A stretch of 64,000 bases of DNA from OCS116 sp051531935 (GCA_051531935.1 JAOPTR010000016.1:248001-312000); one strand, 5' to 3'; numbered from the stretch's first letter, positions 9,297 through 18,532 are shown. Notes: generated from the sequence alone by a model not told the origin. A program made the numbers and translations.

Positions 9297-10810
9297 AATA
9301 GTTCTCCTGCCATCATCAGGCCTAAATCAGCTCTATTTTTAGTATTGGCTTCTTTTAACTGGCCGTCATGCATAACCAAAACACGATCAGAAAGTGATAA
9401 TATTTCGTCCAAATCTTCGGATATGAGTAACACACCTGCACCGCGTTTACGCGCTTCAACAAGCCGAAGTCCCACTTCACCTGCAGCGCCTAAATCCAGC
9501 CCACGCGTGGGCTGATTTGCCAATATAATTTTGGGTTGTTCTTCAAATACACGCGCTAAAATGAGTTTTTGAATGTTACCGCCCGAAAGCAAACGCGCCT
9601 CGGCATCAATCCCAGGGCCTCTAATGTCATAGTCTTCACTCAGTGTTTCAGCTCGTTTGCGGATGGCGTTTTTCTTCAAAAATCCATTTTTTTGAATGTC
9701 ATCTTTGTCCAAACGCTCTAAAATCAAATTTTCAGCAACGCTCATATCGCCAATCACACCATCATGGTGGCGATCTTCGGGAATTCGCCCAATGCCCGAT
9801 TTTAATATGTTATGTGGCGTATAGGTGGTTATCTGTCGGCCTTCTATTTTCATGGCGCCGTCATTTGGTTTCACAAGACCAGAAATAACCTGTGCCAAGG
9901 CCGATTGCCCATTGCCCGAAACGCCAGCAACACCCACAATTTCATGTGCATGTATCGTTAAATTTACGTCATTTAGGCGATTGCGAACATTCGCACCCTG
10001 AATGCAAATATTATCCAGTTCCAATAAGGGCGCACCAGTTTCTATTTTTTCTAATTCAATAATCGGTGTTTCGCTACCCACCATCATCTGCGCAATTTTG
10101 TTTTCATCTGCATCATTTGTTGCCATTTCACCAACTTTTTTACCATGCCTTAGCACCGCAATCCGATCAGAAAAAGCCAACACTTCACGCAATTTATGCG
10201 ATATAAAAATAACCGAAAGCCCATCTTTGGTCATCGCGCCAATATTTTCAAATAATGTATCTGCTTCTTGTGGAGTTAGCACGGCCGTTGGCTCATCCAA
10301 AACCAAAATACGCGCGTCATGATACAGCGCCTTTAAAATTTCAACTCTCTGTCTTTCACCAACCGATAATTTTCCGACAAGCTCATCTAAAGGCGCAGCC
10401 AAGCCCGTCCGTTCGATAATATTTTGAACTTTCTGGCGTGCGACATTGGGTTTATGTCGCCAAGCCAAAAGGCTTTCCGATCCCAATATAATATTGTCTA
10501 AAACGGTTAAGCTCTCCGCCAACGTGAAATGTTGATGCACCATGCCAATGCCTGCATCGAGCGCAGCTTGAGGGTGGCCGAGTGTTAAAGGTTGTAAATC
10601 ACCATTCTCATCGGCAACATCTATATGCCCGCCATCTGGCAAATAATGCCCAAATAACATATTCATTAATGTAGTTTTGCCTGCACCATTTTCGCCAAGC
10701 AGCGACAATACTTCACCTTTATTCAGGTGAATACTGACTTTGTCATTGGCAATTACCGAGCCAAAATGTTTGGAAAGATTTTGCAGTTTAAGAACTGGAG
10801 TTTGGGACAT
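9293..10810 (-). CDS. BMP-type ABC transporter ATP-binding protein (two fused ATPase domains)
   Basis: The 505-aa protein has two ABC domains in tandem, as in NupO/RbsA-like ATPases. The first has a canonical Walker A (GENGAGKTT, about residue 39), a C-loop (LSVGERQRVEIL) and Walker B (ILVLDEPTAVL). The second has a degenerate Walker A (GVSGNGQSAL, lacking the GKT/S) but keeps a C-loop (LSGGNIQKLILAR) and an ANQPTRGLD segment. Asymmetry of this kind is usual for the family. It follows the binding-protein gene after an intrinsic terminator, which probably lowers its expression relative to that gene. Confidence 0.92.
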   Translation of the reverse strand: MSQTPVLKLQNLSKHFGSVIANDKVSIHLNKGEVLSLLGENGAGKTTLMNMLFGHYLPDGGHIDVADENGDLQPLTLGHPQAALDAGIGMVHQHFTLAESLTVLDNIILGSESLLAWRHKPNVARQKVQNIIERTGLAAPLDELVGKLSVGERQRVEILKALYHDARILVLDEPTAVLTPQEADTLFENIGAMTKDGLSVIFISHKLREVLAFSDRIAVLRHGKKVGEMATNDADENKIAQMMVGSETPIIELEKIETGAPLLELDNICIQGANVRNRLNDVNLTIHAHEIVGVAGVSGNGQSALAQVISGLVKPNDGAMKIEGRQITTYTPHNILKSGIGRIPEDRHHDGVIGDMSVAENLILERLDKDDIQKNGFLKKNAIRKRAETLSEDYDIRGPGIDAEARLLSGGNIQKLILARVFEEQPKIILANQPTRGLDLGAAGEVGLRLVEARKRGAGVLLISEDLDEILSLSDRVLVMHDGQLKEANTKNRADLGLMMAGELL

Positions 10811-10830
10811 AATTTCAACTGTTTAACCAT

Positions 10831-10861
10831 TAAAAAAGAGGGCTAGGCAAGCCTAACCCTC
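10831..10861 (-). terminator. Intrinsic terminator between binding-protein and ATPase genes
   Basis: Bases 10838-10848 pair with 10851-10861 (one mismatch, tight loop), and on the minus strand a run of six T follows directly. It sits in the 68-bp gap after the binding-protein gene. Partial termination here would make the periplasmic protein in excess over the membrane parts, a common arrangement. Confidence 0.85.
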
Positions 10862-10878
10862 ATATTATGTAGAAATAC

Positions 10879-11874
10879 CTATTTATCAGAAACAGGTGCT
10901 TCATCATTGATTGTAACCACAAAACTACCATCCATAATGGCGGCGGTTTTGGCTTTAACTGCAGCTACAGTTTCCGCACTTACCAATGTTTCATCCAAAG
11001 CTAATGATCCACCACCGTGTTTCATAAAGCTATATTGGCTGTAATCAGCAGCTTTAAACCCATCGGCCGATTTTGCAGATGCAATTGCAGTGTCAATGGT
11101 TGTTTCCATATGCCAAAGCGCAGAGGCCATAATTGTACCAGGATAGTCTGCAGCCGTGTCGATAACATTACCAATGGCTTTATTACCACGTTCAACAGCA
11201 GCGTCAGATACACCAAAACGTTCAGCATACATAACATCAGCACCAGCATCCATCATCGCAAAAGCACTTTCTTTGGCTTTTGGAGGGTCATACCAGCTGT
11301 CTAGAAAGTTAACTAGAAACTTAACATCTTCGTTGGTTTCACGCGCACCATCCATAAAGGCGTGCATTAAACGGTTAACTTCTGGGATGGCATAACCACC
11401 AACCATGCCGATGATGTTTGTTTCACTGGCAGCACCAGCAACCATACCCGAAAGATAAGCAGGCTCATGAATAAAGTTATCAAAAACCGAAAAATTAGGC
11501 TCTTGCGGTTTAAAAGATGAACCCATTAAGAAGCCCGTTTCTGGGTAGTCTTTAGCCACTTTACGCGCAGCGCGTTCTAGGCCAAACACTTCGCCAACAA
11601 TCAGGCCAACACCTGATTCGGCATATTCGCGCATTACGCGTTCATAATCGGTGTTTGAAACATTTTCGCTATACACATATTCAATGTCGCCACGTTCTTT
11701 TGCTGCCACTAGCGCAATGTGTATGCGGCTAATCCATTGTTGCTCAACTGGCAAGGTAAATATACCCGCCACCTTAAGCGTCGCAGCCATTGCGGCCGAC
11801 GAAGACATTGCAACGCAAAGCGCTAATACGCCAGCGATCAAGCCTTTTTTGGTTAATACTTTTAGAAATTTCAC
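10879..11874 (-). CDS. BMP-family ABC transporter substrate-binding protein (first system)
   Basis: The 331-aa secreted protein has a signal peptide (about residues 1-30, ending AAMA) and a BMP/PnrA-like fold with NIIGMVGGYAIPEVNRLMHAF, FLDSWYDPPKAKESA and MMDAGADVMYAE. It lacks the GxxDGGWTxxH-like N-terminal ligand motif seen in the second BMP protein of this window. Instead it has FTLPVEQQWISRIHIAL, which points to a different ligand. The start is a GTG with a GGGGAG ribosome site 8 nt upstream. It is the first gene of the importer-codA operon, so a pyrimidine base or a related amino-heterocycle is the best guess for the ligand. Confidence 0.88.
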   Translation of the reverse strand: MKFLKVLTKKGLIAGVLALCVAMSSSAAMAATLKVAGIFTLPVEQQWISRIHIALVAAKERGDIEYVYSENVSNTDYERVMREYAESGVGLIVGEVFGLERAARKVAKDYPETGFLMGSSFKPQEPNFSVFDNFIHEPAYLSGMVAGAASETNIIGMVGGYAIPEVNRLMHAFMDGARETNEDVKFLVNFLDSWYDPPKAKESAFAMMDAGADVMYAERFGVSDAAVERGNKAIGNVIDTAADYPGTIMASALWHMETTIDTAIASAKSADGFKAADYSQYSFMKHGGGSLALDETLVSAETVAAVKAKTAAIMDGSFVVTINDEAPVSDK

Positions 11875-11906
11875 GTAGTTTTCTCCCCATCTACATTGTT
11901 TTTATT

Positions 11907-11944
11907 CCAACTAGTCACGCATTTTTTTACCAACTGGTCAAGCA
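11907..11944 (-). promoter_or_regulatory. Tandem 15-bp near-repeat upstream of the first BMP gene
   Basis: Two near-identical 15-mers (11907-11921 and 11930-11944, two differences) start 23 bp apart, about two helical turns, 33 bp before the GTG start. On the minus strand each reads TGCxTGACxAGTTGG. The distal copy contains CTTGAC, the usual alphaproteobacterial -35 core, so promoter and operator functions may overlap here. The 277-bp gap also serves the divergent thioredoxin gene. Confidence 0.4.
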
Positions 11945-12151
11945 AATTTTAGTCTTACAAATTTGCGTGGTTTCTTTTTCTGGCAAAAAATCAAGCGCCG
12001 ATAATTCATTATATATAACCAATTGCCAAACTTGCCGTCGAAGCCTCATAGCCCAAATATTATAATATGAATGCCTAAATGGAGGCTAGGAAAGCCATAT
12101 AGACTTGTGGTATAGATGCACATAAATTAACACAAATATCAAAGGACAATT

Positions 12152-12595
12152 ATGACCGATACGAATTCAATGATTGTTTGCACATCTTGCGCAGCCATCA
12201 ACAGATCTCCGCAAAACAGTGATTTATCTCAGGGAAAATGTGGCAAATGTGGCACTCATTTAGCTGCGGCAAAACCTATTGATATTACTGATAAAATATT
12301 CACTAAATTACAATCACGCGATCAAGGCGCATATGTTTTAGATGTATGGGCGCCATGGTGTGGCCCATGTAAAATGATGGCGCCGGCATATGCAGCAGCG
12401 GCTGCTAAGTTTAACGGCAAAGTTAGGTTCTTAAAACTCGATTCCGAACAGCATCAGCAAGCGTCTGTCAAATTGAATGTAAGAGGCATTCCAGCGCTAT
12501 TTTTCTTTAATCATGGAAAATTGGTTTCCCAACAATCTGGAGCATTGCCAGAAACCGCAATCACCCAATGGATTGAAAGTGACTATAAAGCCTAA
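12152..12595 (+). CDS. trxC: Thioredoxin 2-type protein (TrxC-like) with N-terminal zinc ribbon
   Basis: This is a cytoplasmic disulfide reductase of 147 aa. Two CxxC pairs (Cys10/13 and Cys30/33) form the zinc ribbon typical of TrxC. The thioredoxin domain then has the active site WAPWCGPC (Cys70/Cys73) and the cis-proline segment RGIPALFFF. AAAGGA precedes the ATG. It converges on ahpF with a 21-bp gap, so it belongs to a peroxide-defence cluster. The zinc ribbon separates it from ordinary TrxA. Confidence 0.9.
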   Translation: MTDTNSMIVCTSCAAINRSPQNSDLSQGKCGKCGTHLAAAKPIDITDKIFTKLQSRDQGAYVLDVWAPWCGPCKMMAPAYAAAAAKFNGKVRFLKLDSEQHQQASVKLNVRGIPALFFFNHGKLVSQQSGALPETAITQWIESDYKA

Positions 12596-12616
12596 TCACT
12601 TTCACGCCAATCGGCA

Positions 12617-14179
12617 TTAAAATTCACGAATCAAATAATCAAACGCACTTAACGATGCCTTGCTGCCTTCACCCATGGCGATGACAATCTGCTTATACGG
12701 CACTGTGGTTACATCGCCACAAGCAAAAATACCCGCTTCGCTGGTTTCGCATTTTTCGTTGATGACAATTTCTTTATGTGGTGATAGTTCCACAATGCCA
12801 GACACAAAATCACTATTCGGCAACAAACCAATTTGTACAAATATGCCTGCCAAATCTAACTCATGTTCTTGTTTTTGCTCTCTATCCACATATGCAAGTG
12901 CAGTCACTTTACCATCTTTGGCGATTACCTTTTTTGTCTCAACATTGGTTAAAATCGTTATGTTATCACGGTTTTTGGCCTGATCTACAATCACCTGGTC
13001 GGCCTTTAGCTCTGGCATAAATTCAAGTACAGTTACCGATTTTACAATTCCCGCCAAGTCCAGCGCAGCTTCAATTCCAGAATTACCACCACCAACCACG
13101 GCAACATCTTTACCTTTAAAGAACGGGCCGTCACAATGCGGGCAATATGCCACGCCATTGCCAATATTTTCTTTTTCACCTTCAATGCCCAATTCGCGCC
13201 ATTTGGCACCCGTGGCAACGATAATGGTTTTACTCTCAATCACTTCGCCAGATGATAGGTAAAGCTTTTTAATTTTACCATTTTCAATGCGATCCACACG
13301 CAAATGCTCTTTGCGGGTGATGGTATAATCATCCATGTGCGATAACAATGAAGCCGTGAGTTCAGCACCTGTGGTTTTAGGCACTGAAATTAGATTTTCT
13401 ATTCCCAAAGTATCTTTCACTTGTCCACCAAAGCGATCGGCAATAATGGTAATTGCCAACCCTTTACGCGCACCGTAAATAGCCGCTGCAACACCAGCGG
13501 GGCCACCGCCAATTATGGTCATATCTTGCAATGGCAATTGTGTCGTTTGTTCTGCACTGAGTTCCGCAATTTTAGAATCGCGCTCAATTAGTTTTTCTAG
13601 AATAATAGCGGTGTCAATTTTACCATTGGCAAAAGGTTCGCCGTTTAACAAAATGCTCGGCACACCCTGAATGTTATTTTCAGCAATTAAATCGGGATAT
13701 ACGCCGCCATCAATTGTTTCATGGCTAATGTTTGGGTTTAACAAGGCAAATTGGTTTAGTGCCTGCACTACATCTGGGCAATTATGGCAACTCAAACTCA
13801 CAAATGTCTGAAATTTCATCGGCTCAGATATGTTTTTGACAATAGATTTTATGCCATCATCTAACTTTAATTCCGTACCTGATGAATGTAAAATCGCCAA
13901 AATAAACGAATTAAATTCATGCCCACCTGGAAGGCCAGAGAATGTCACGCCACTGTCTTCTCCGTCAATTTCAAGCATAAAGCTTGTAGAGCTGCGTAAT
14001 CTACCATCTGTATCGCGCTGCTCAAAACTCAATTGTTCAGAAACACCCGCTGTTTTTTCCAAAAAATCCACCAGTTCAGCACGCTTTGAATGCGTACCCG
14101 TCTGCAAAACTAAGTTAATTTTATTCTGCATATTCGCAGTATAGCTTTTCAATGTTTCTAAAATTTGTGGTGTCAACAT
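12617..14179 (-). CDS. ahpF: Alkyl hydroperoxide reductase subunit F (AhpF)
   Basis: AhpF transfers electrons from NAD(P)H to AhpC. The 520 residues cover the full family layout. An N-terminal tandem thioredoxin-fold domain carries a redox pair in SLSCHNCPDVVQALN. An FAD domain starts at about residue 218 (IIGGGPAGVAAAIYGARKG). The NAD domain (VVGGGNSGIEAALDLAG) holds the second redox pair in YCPHCDGPF, and the C-terminal FACGDVTT contacts FAD. AGGAGA precedes the ATG. It lies downstream of ahpC on the same strand, separated by 95 bp that contain a GC-rich hairpin. Confidence 0.95.
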   Translation of the reverse strand: MLTPQILETLKSYTANMQNKINLVLQTGTHSKRAELVDFLEKTAGVSEQLSFEQRDTDGRLRSSTSFMLEIDGEDSGVTFSGLPGGHEFNSFILAILHSSGTELKLDDGIKSIVKNISEPMKFQTFVSLSCHNCPDVVQALNQFALLNPNISHETIDGGVYPDLIAENNIQGVPSILLNGEPFANGKIDTAIILEKLIERDSKIAELSAEQTTQLPLQDMTIIGGGPAGVAAAIYGARKGLAITIIADRFGGQVKDTLGIENLISVPKTTGAELTASLLSHMDDYTITRKEHLRVDRIENGKIKKLYLSSGEVIESKTIIVATGAKWRELGIEGEKENIGNGVAYCPHCDGPFFKGKDVAVVGGGNSGIEAALDLAGIVKSVTVLEFMPELKADQVIVDQAKNRDNITILTNVETKKVIAKDGKVTALAYVDREQKQEHELDLAGIFVQIGLLPNSDFVSGIVELSPHKEIVINEKCETSEAGIFACGDVTTVPYKQIVIAMGEGSKASLSAFDYLIREF

Positions 14180-14223
14180 GGCGCACGTCTCCTCAGGCTG
14201 GTTAGAGCTATTAAATTTGATGC

Positions 14224-14245
14224 GGGCGGAAATATTTTTCCGCCC
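14224..14245 (-). other. GC-rich stem-loop between ahpC and ahpF
   Basis: A perfect 9-bp stem (14224-14232 with 14237-14245) has a 4-nt loop. On the minus strand no T-run follows, so it is not a clear terminator for ahpC. It may stabilise the ahpC part of the message or reduce read-through into ahpF. Confidence 0.5.
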
Positions 14246-14274
14246 TTAATTTTATTTTAAAAGGCTTGTTAGGG

Positions 14275-14838
14275 CTAGATTTTGCCAACAAGGTCTAGGC
14301 TAGGCACAAGAGTTTCTTCGCCTTCTTCCCAAGCAGCTGGGCAAACTTCGCCATCATGTGTAGCCACATATTGTGCAGCTTTCACTTTGCGTAACATATC
14401 AGCAGCCGAACGGCCAATACCGCCATCATGAATTTCGGCAACTTTAACAATGCCTTCTGGATTGGCTAAAAATGTGCCGCGCATTGCCATGCCGTCTTCT
14501 TCGATCATCACATCAAAACCACGTGTGATAGCACCAGTAGGGTCAGCAAGCATTGGGTATTTAATTTTGCCAATCGCGTCGCTAGAACCGTGCCAAGCGG
14601 CGTGGCTAAAATGTGTGTCTGTTGATACTGAATAAACTTCAACACCCAAACCAACTAGTTGTTCATGGTGCTTTGCCATGTCTTCAAGTTCTGTTGGGCA
14701 TACAAATGTAAAGTCAGCGGGGTAAAATAGGAAAATTGACCATTTACCTTTTACATCTTCGTCTGTGATGGTTTTAAATTCACCTTGGTGAAACGCTTGT
14801 GCTGAAAATGCAGGAATGCTTTTGTTGATCATGTTCAT
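14275..14838 (-). CDS. ahpC: Peroxiredoxin AhpC (typical 2-Cys)
   Basis: AhpC reduces hydrogen peroxide, organic peroxides and peroxynitrite in the cytoplasm and is recycled by AhpF. The 187-aa protein has the peroxidatic Cys47 in FYPADFTFVCPTE and the resolving Cys166 in GEVCPAAW near the C-terminus, so it is a typical 2-Cys enzyme. A GGAGAA ribosome site lies 8 nt before the first of two nearby ATGs. The 175-bp upstream region is very AT-rich and contains an AGTAA/TTACT inverted repeat (14908-14923). No OxyR gene is nearby; the closest regulator is the AraC-type gene just upstream on the same strand. Confidence 0.95.
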   Translation of the reverse strand: MNMINKSIPAFSAQAFHQGEFKTITDEDVKGKWSIFLFYPADFTFVCPTELEDMAKHHEQLVGLGVEVYSVSTDTHFSHAAWHGSSDAIGKIKYPMLADPTGAITRGFDVMIEEDGMAMRGTFLANPEGIVKVAEIHDGGIGRSAADMLRKVKAAQYVATHDGEVCPAAWEEGEETLVPSLDLVGKI

Positions 14839-15013
14839 AATTATTCTCCAATTTATGGGGTCTAGGGTTTGCTTGAATAGGTATATATTATAAATAAAAG
14901 CAAGATAAGTAAAATATATTACTTTTATTATTACGATAGTTTTTACTTATTGAATTATCTTAAAATAATAATAATATCAATAAGATAAATATATGTCAGT
15001 TTCCACAATTATG

Positions 15014-15769
15014 TTAATTATTTAAATATCTTTGGCGCATATTTGTTGGCGTTTCCCCAAATTGGTTGTGAAACGCACGGGTTAATGCTTCGCCCGATTG
15101 ATAACCAAATTCAGCTGCAATGTCCTGTATTCTAGCACCTTTAATAATTTCTTGCCGCGCAAGGATTAACCGCCATCGGCGCAAATAAGCAATTGGTGTT
15201 TCTTGAACTATGTTCGCAAAAACCTCACAAAAACGGCTTAATGATAAACCTGCAATTTGCGCCAACTCATCATTTTTCCATTTTTTGGATGGATTATCAT
15301 GCATAGCTACAATAGCACGGCTTAAGCGCGGGTCATTTAACCCACCAAATAAACCAACCTCCAAATCACCCGTTTCAATTTGAACCCGCAGCAACCTAAT
15401 CAATAAAATTTCAGCAAGGCGCGACAAAACAGATGCCGAGCCACAGCGTTTATTTTCATTTTCCATTTTCAACAGGTTAGCAATCGCAGCCACATCGCTT
15501 TGCTCTTCAATCATAATTTCAAGCTTATTGGGTAGTGCCGAAAATAAGGGGTTGGTTTTTCCGCCCCAATTGATCTGGGCCATAAACATTCTAATCTCGG
15601 TATCCTCGGGATGATTTTCAATATTTTCATGCGGACACAGCACAAGCCTTGTTGGCAAACCAGTATTTACGTCGGCAAATATAGTCATATCAGCCAACGG
15701 CGAATCCGAAGGCCGAACACTCAATTCAAAACGCGCCATCAAGGCGGATAATCTATCAATAATTGTCAT
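15014..15769 (-). CDS. AraC-family transcriptional regulator with cupin-type sensor domain
   Basis: The 251-aa protein has an N-terminal region resembling the cupin_6 sensor domain of AraC regulators (about residues 1-150). A C-terminal double helix-turn-helix follows (about 155-250), with LARQEIIKGARIQDIAAEFGYQSGEALTRAFHNQFGETP. The second half matches the AraC signature well. It is divergent from the peroxiredoxin-like gene at 15858 and upstream of ahpCF, so it may control one or both. No redox-sensing cysteine pair stands out; the only cysteines I see are scattered. Confidence 0.85.
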   Translation of the reverse strand: MTIIDRLSALMARFELSVRPSDSPLADMTIFADVNTGLPTRLVLCPHENIENHPEDTEIRMFMAQINWGGKTNPLFSALPNKLEIMIEEQSDVAAIANLLKMENENKRCGSASVLSRLAEILLIRLLRVQIETGDLEVGLFGGLNDPRLSRAIVAMHDNPSKKWKNDELAQIAGLSLSRFCEVFANIVQETPIAYLRRWRLILARQEIIKGARIQDIAAEFGYQSGEALTRAFHNQFGETPTNMRQRYLNN

Positions 15770-15800
15770 AATCAGATTTTAAGTTAGTATTTGCGGGTAA

Positions 15801-15841
15801 TTTATGTCTCAATATCTGATATACAATATCTCAAACATAAA
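15801..15841. promoter_or_regulatory. Repeat-rich divergent promoter, araC-type regulator/peroxiredoxin
   Basis: The 88-bp divergent gap holds an outer inverted repeat (15801-15807 and 15835-15841) enclosing two direct CAATATCT copies and an ATATCTGATAT palindrome. Direct repeats next to an AraC-type gene are consistent with autoregulatory binding, but this is inference from pattern only. Confidence 0.35.
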
Positions 15842-15857
15842 CGAAAGGAAAATAATT

Positions 15858-16394
15858 ATGTTAATGCCAAGAAAAAAAACGCCAAACCTAACGTTAAAAA
15901 CCCTCGATCACGGGGATTTCAATCTCAACAAAGAAAATGGAGAATTTGGAACCATTATTTGTTTTTACCGTGGCTTGCATTGCCCAATTTGCGCAACTTA
16001 TCTAACTGAATTAGAAAAACTTGTCCCAGAGTTCGAGAAACGCGGCGTCAATGTAATTGCAGTGAGTAGTGATGGCGAAACACGCACACGCGATATGGCC
16101 GAAAAAATAAAAGCCACACAACTACGCTTTGGTTATGATTTAGAACTTAAGACAGCCCGCGAATGGGGATTGTTTATTTCAACATCACGCGGCAAAACAT
16201 CTATTGGTATTGAAGAACCCGCTCTATTCTCAGAACCAGGTTTATTTTTGGTAACGCCTGAACAATCTCTTTATTACGCGTCAACTCAAACCATGCCGTT
16301 TGTACGTCCGCATTTTTCCGAACTCCTTGGCGCCATTGATTTTGCAAAAGCCAACAACTACCCTGCCCGCGGCGAATATACTGGAGACGTATAA
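15858..16394 (+). CDS. Peroxiredoxin-like protein (AhpC/TSA family)
   Basis: This 178-aa thioredoxin-fold protein has its active-site region in FYRGLHCPICATYLTELEKL, a CPxC arrangement in which the first Cys is the expected peroxidatic residue. ISTSRGKTSIGIEEPALFSEPGLFLVTPE later matches the Prx-like subfamily rather than classical AhpC. An in-frame reading could begin upstream at 15804, but the ATG at 15858 has the good GAAAGGAA ribosome site and the conserved domain begins right after it. Its probable regulator is the divergent AraC-type gene. Electron donor unknown; the nearby thioredoxin is a candidate. Confidence 0.85.
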   Translation: MLMPRKKTPNLTLKTLDHGDFNLNKENGEFGTIICFYRGLHCPICATYLTELEKLVPEFEKRGVNVIAVSSDGETRTRDMAEKIKATQLRFGYDLELKTAREWGLFISTSRGKTSIGIEEPALFSEPGLFLVTPEQSLYYASTQTMPFVRPHFSELLGAIDFAKANNYPARGEYTGDV

Positions 16395-16418
16395 GCATTC
16401 AATTCTGAATGAATTACA

Positions 16419-17801
16419 TTAAGACATTGGCAAAGTGACTTTAACCTCTAAACCCACAATTTGTTCATCATTGGTGATGTTGGCTGGTTCAACATCGCCA
16501 CCATGCCCACGAATAATATCACGGGCGATGGAGAGACCTAAACCCACCCCGCCAGTATCTTTATTACGCGATTTTTCAAGCCGATAAAATGGCTCAAACA
16601 CTCGTTCAAACTCATCTTTAGAAATGCCATTACCTTTGTCGCAGATATATATTTCGGCGACGTTTTCAAACCTATTTTGTTTAAAGCTAATTTCAACTTG
16701 CTCGCCATAAGCAACGCCATTGTCTATTAAATTACGCAAAGCTCGCTTTATAGATTGCACACGCATTGGTAAAATTAATTGTGGTTGATTGTCTTGAGCC
16801 TGTAAATTCACCACTTTACCCATATCAACATAATCAATAACCATTGTGTCTAACAGGCTATTCAAATCCACATTCTTGGTTTTTTCTTGAGATTGGCTTT
16901 CTTTGGTAAATTTAAGTGCAGCCTCTGTCATAGCTTGCATTTCCGCTAGAGTTTCCAAAATTTTGGCCTGAATTTCTTTATCTTCAATAAATTCAGCGCG
17001 CAAGCGTAGCGAGGTTATTGGCGTGCGTAAATCATGCGATATTGCCGCCAGCATTTTGGTTCTATCGTCTACAAAGCGCTTCACTTTTTGGTTCATCTGG
17101 TTAAATGAGCGGGTGACCCTGCGCACATCTTCTGTGCCAACTTCTTCTAAATCATCTACATCTTGTCCACGCCCTAGTTTTTGAGCGGCTTCCGAGAGCG
17201 CAGCCAATGGTTTTGTTAAACGCCTGACCAATAAAGATACAATCACAATGATAAAAACCACCATTAGGAACATAGTCACCAATAGAGGTGCAATCCATCT
17301 CAATGAGAATTTTGGAGAGAATCTATCAATATTTATCCAAGATTTTGGTGCTACTTTTACGCTAATGCGAATGCTCTCAGGTAATGAGCGACGCATGATA
17401 GTTGCACCTGGGGCACCTCTTGAAATTACAATTATTTTCTTAGTATCAATTTTAAGTGCTTTGGATAATGCAATTTTGAACCTTTTAGAATAAACAGGCC
17501 TAAAATCTTTACCGCGCATAGGTGTTTTACTAATTTTAAACCTCAAATCGGGTCTATTGGCCTGCTGAAGCGTGCGCCTCAAGCCGCGCGCATCTGCAGA
17601 AAGATCTATAGAATCAATTGTATTGGCAATATGGCCGATGACCATTTTTTCAGAATCACTGTTAGCCAACATGCGACGGGTATCAACAAAAATAAACAAA
17701 GCCACAGCTTGGGAGAGCAATAAGGCCATTAATAATAACGAGACCAACTGCCCCCATAAGGTTTTTGGCAATAAAGATTTAAGTGAAAACCCATTCAACA
17801 T
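16419..17801 (-). CDS. Sensor histidine kinase (EnvZ-like)
   Basis: This inner-membrane kinase of 460 aa has an N-terminal TM helix (about 17-37), a periplasmic domain of about 125 residues and a second TM helix (about 170-190). HAMP follows, then HisKA with the phospho-acceptor His in AAISHDLRTPITSLRLRAEFIED. The ATPase domain carries an N-box (NLIDNGVAYG), CDKGNGI and GVGLGLSIARDIIRGHGG. The start codon overlaps the stop of the response regulator gene by one base (TAATG), so the pair is translationally coupled. The signal is unknown. Confidence 0.92.
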   Translation of the reverse strand: MLNGFSLKSLLPKTLWGQLVSLLLMALLLSQAVALFIFVDTRRMLANSDSEKMVIGHIANTIDSIDLSADARGLRRTLQQANRPDLRFKISKTPMRGKDFRPVYSKRFKIALSKALKIDTKKIIVISRGAPGATIMRRSLPESIRISVKVAPKSWINIDRFSPKFSLRWIAPLLVTMFLMVVFIIVIVSLLVRRLTKPLAALSEAAQKLGRGQDVDDLEEVGTEDVRRVTRSFNQMNQKVKRFVDDRTKMLAAISHDLRTPITSLRLRAEFIEDKEIQAKILETLAEMQAMTEAALKFTKESQSQEKTKNVDLNSLLDTMVIDYVDMGKVVNLQAQDNQPQLILPMRVQSIKRALRNLIDNGVAYGEQVEISFKQNRFENVAEIYICDKGNGISKDEFERVFEPFYRLEKSRNKDTGGVGLGLSIARDIIRGHGGDVEPANITNDEQIVGLEVKVTLPMS

Positions 17802-18532
17802 TACGAAATATCAACCTCCGCTGAGAAAATATAACCTTTACCCCAAACCGTTTTAATCAATTCAGGTTTTTTGGGGTCTTTTTCAATTTTACTACGTAGG
17901 CGGCTTACTAAATTATCAATAGATCTGTCGAATAATTGTGCTTCTCTGCCGCGCGCTAAATTGAGTAATTGGTCGCGGTTTAATTCGACTTTTGGATGCA
18001 GTAAAAACACCGAGAGCAGCATATATTCAGCCGTACTCAACATATAAGACACATTGTCTTGGTCTGTTAATTCACGGACTTTAATATCCAATTCCCATTG
18101 GTCGAATTTGGCAGTTGCGGAATTTTCTAAATCTTGCAGTTTGTTAGGTGGCAAGCTAAGCACACGTCGCAACACAGCTTTAATGCGCGCTAATAATTCT
18201 CGCGGGTTAAAAGGCTTGACTAAATAGTCATCAGCACCCATTTCCAACCCAATAATCCGATCCGTCTCTTCTGCCATTGCCGTCAATAAGATAATAGGAA
18301 TTTGGCTGGTTTCCCGAATAGATCGACAGATAGACAAACCATCTTCGCCGGGCATCATAATGTCGAGTACAATTAAATCGGGCGTATTTTCAATAATAAG
18401 CGCTTTAAGTGCGCGCCCATCTTCGGCCACCTTTGTCCTAAAACCATTTTTGTCTAAATATCGGCTGGTCAGGTCACGAATGTCTTTATTGTCATCAACT
18501 ACATATATTAACTTGTTTTGCATATGGCCCAA
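17801..18532 (-). CDS. OmpR-family response regulator
   Basis: This 243-aa two-domain regulator has a receiver domain (about 8-122) with acidic pocket DDNKD, phospho-acceptor Asp in LIVLDIMMPGEDG, the switch Thr in LLTAMAEE and Lys in YLVKPFNPRELLARI. A winged-helix DNA-binding domain follows (about 145-240), with YMLLSVFLLHPKVELNRDQLLN and RSIDNLVSRLRSKIEKDPKKPELIKTVWGKGY. It is the first gene of the two-gene signalling operon. Its targets are not evident here. Confidence 0.93.
   Translation of the reverse strand: MGHMQNKLIYVVDDNKDIRDLTSRYLDKNGFRTKVAEDGRALKALIIENTPDLIVLDIMMPGEDGLSICRSIRETSQIPIILLTAMAEETDRIIGLEMGADDYLVKPFNPRELLARIKAVLRRVLSLPPNKLQDLENSATAKFDQWELDIKVRELTDQDNVSYMLSTAEYMLLSVFLLHPKVELNRDQLLNLARGREAQLFDRSIDNLVSRLRSKIEKDPKKPELIKTVWGKGYIFSAEVDIS

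Noticed and set aside
14224..14245. Terminator of ahpC
   Set aside because: The stem is strong, but the minus strand has no T-run after it; T-rich sequence is on the other side, where no plus-strand gene ends.
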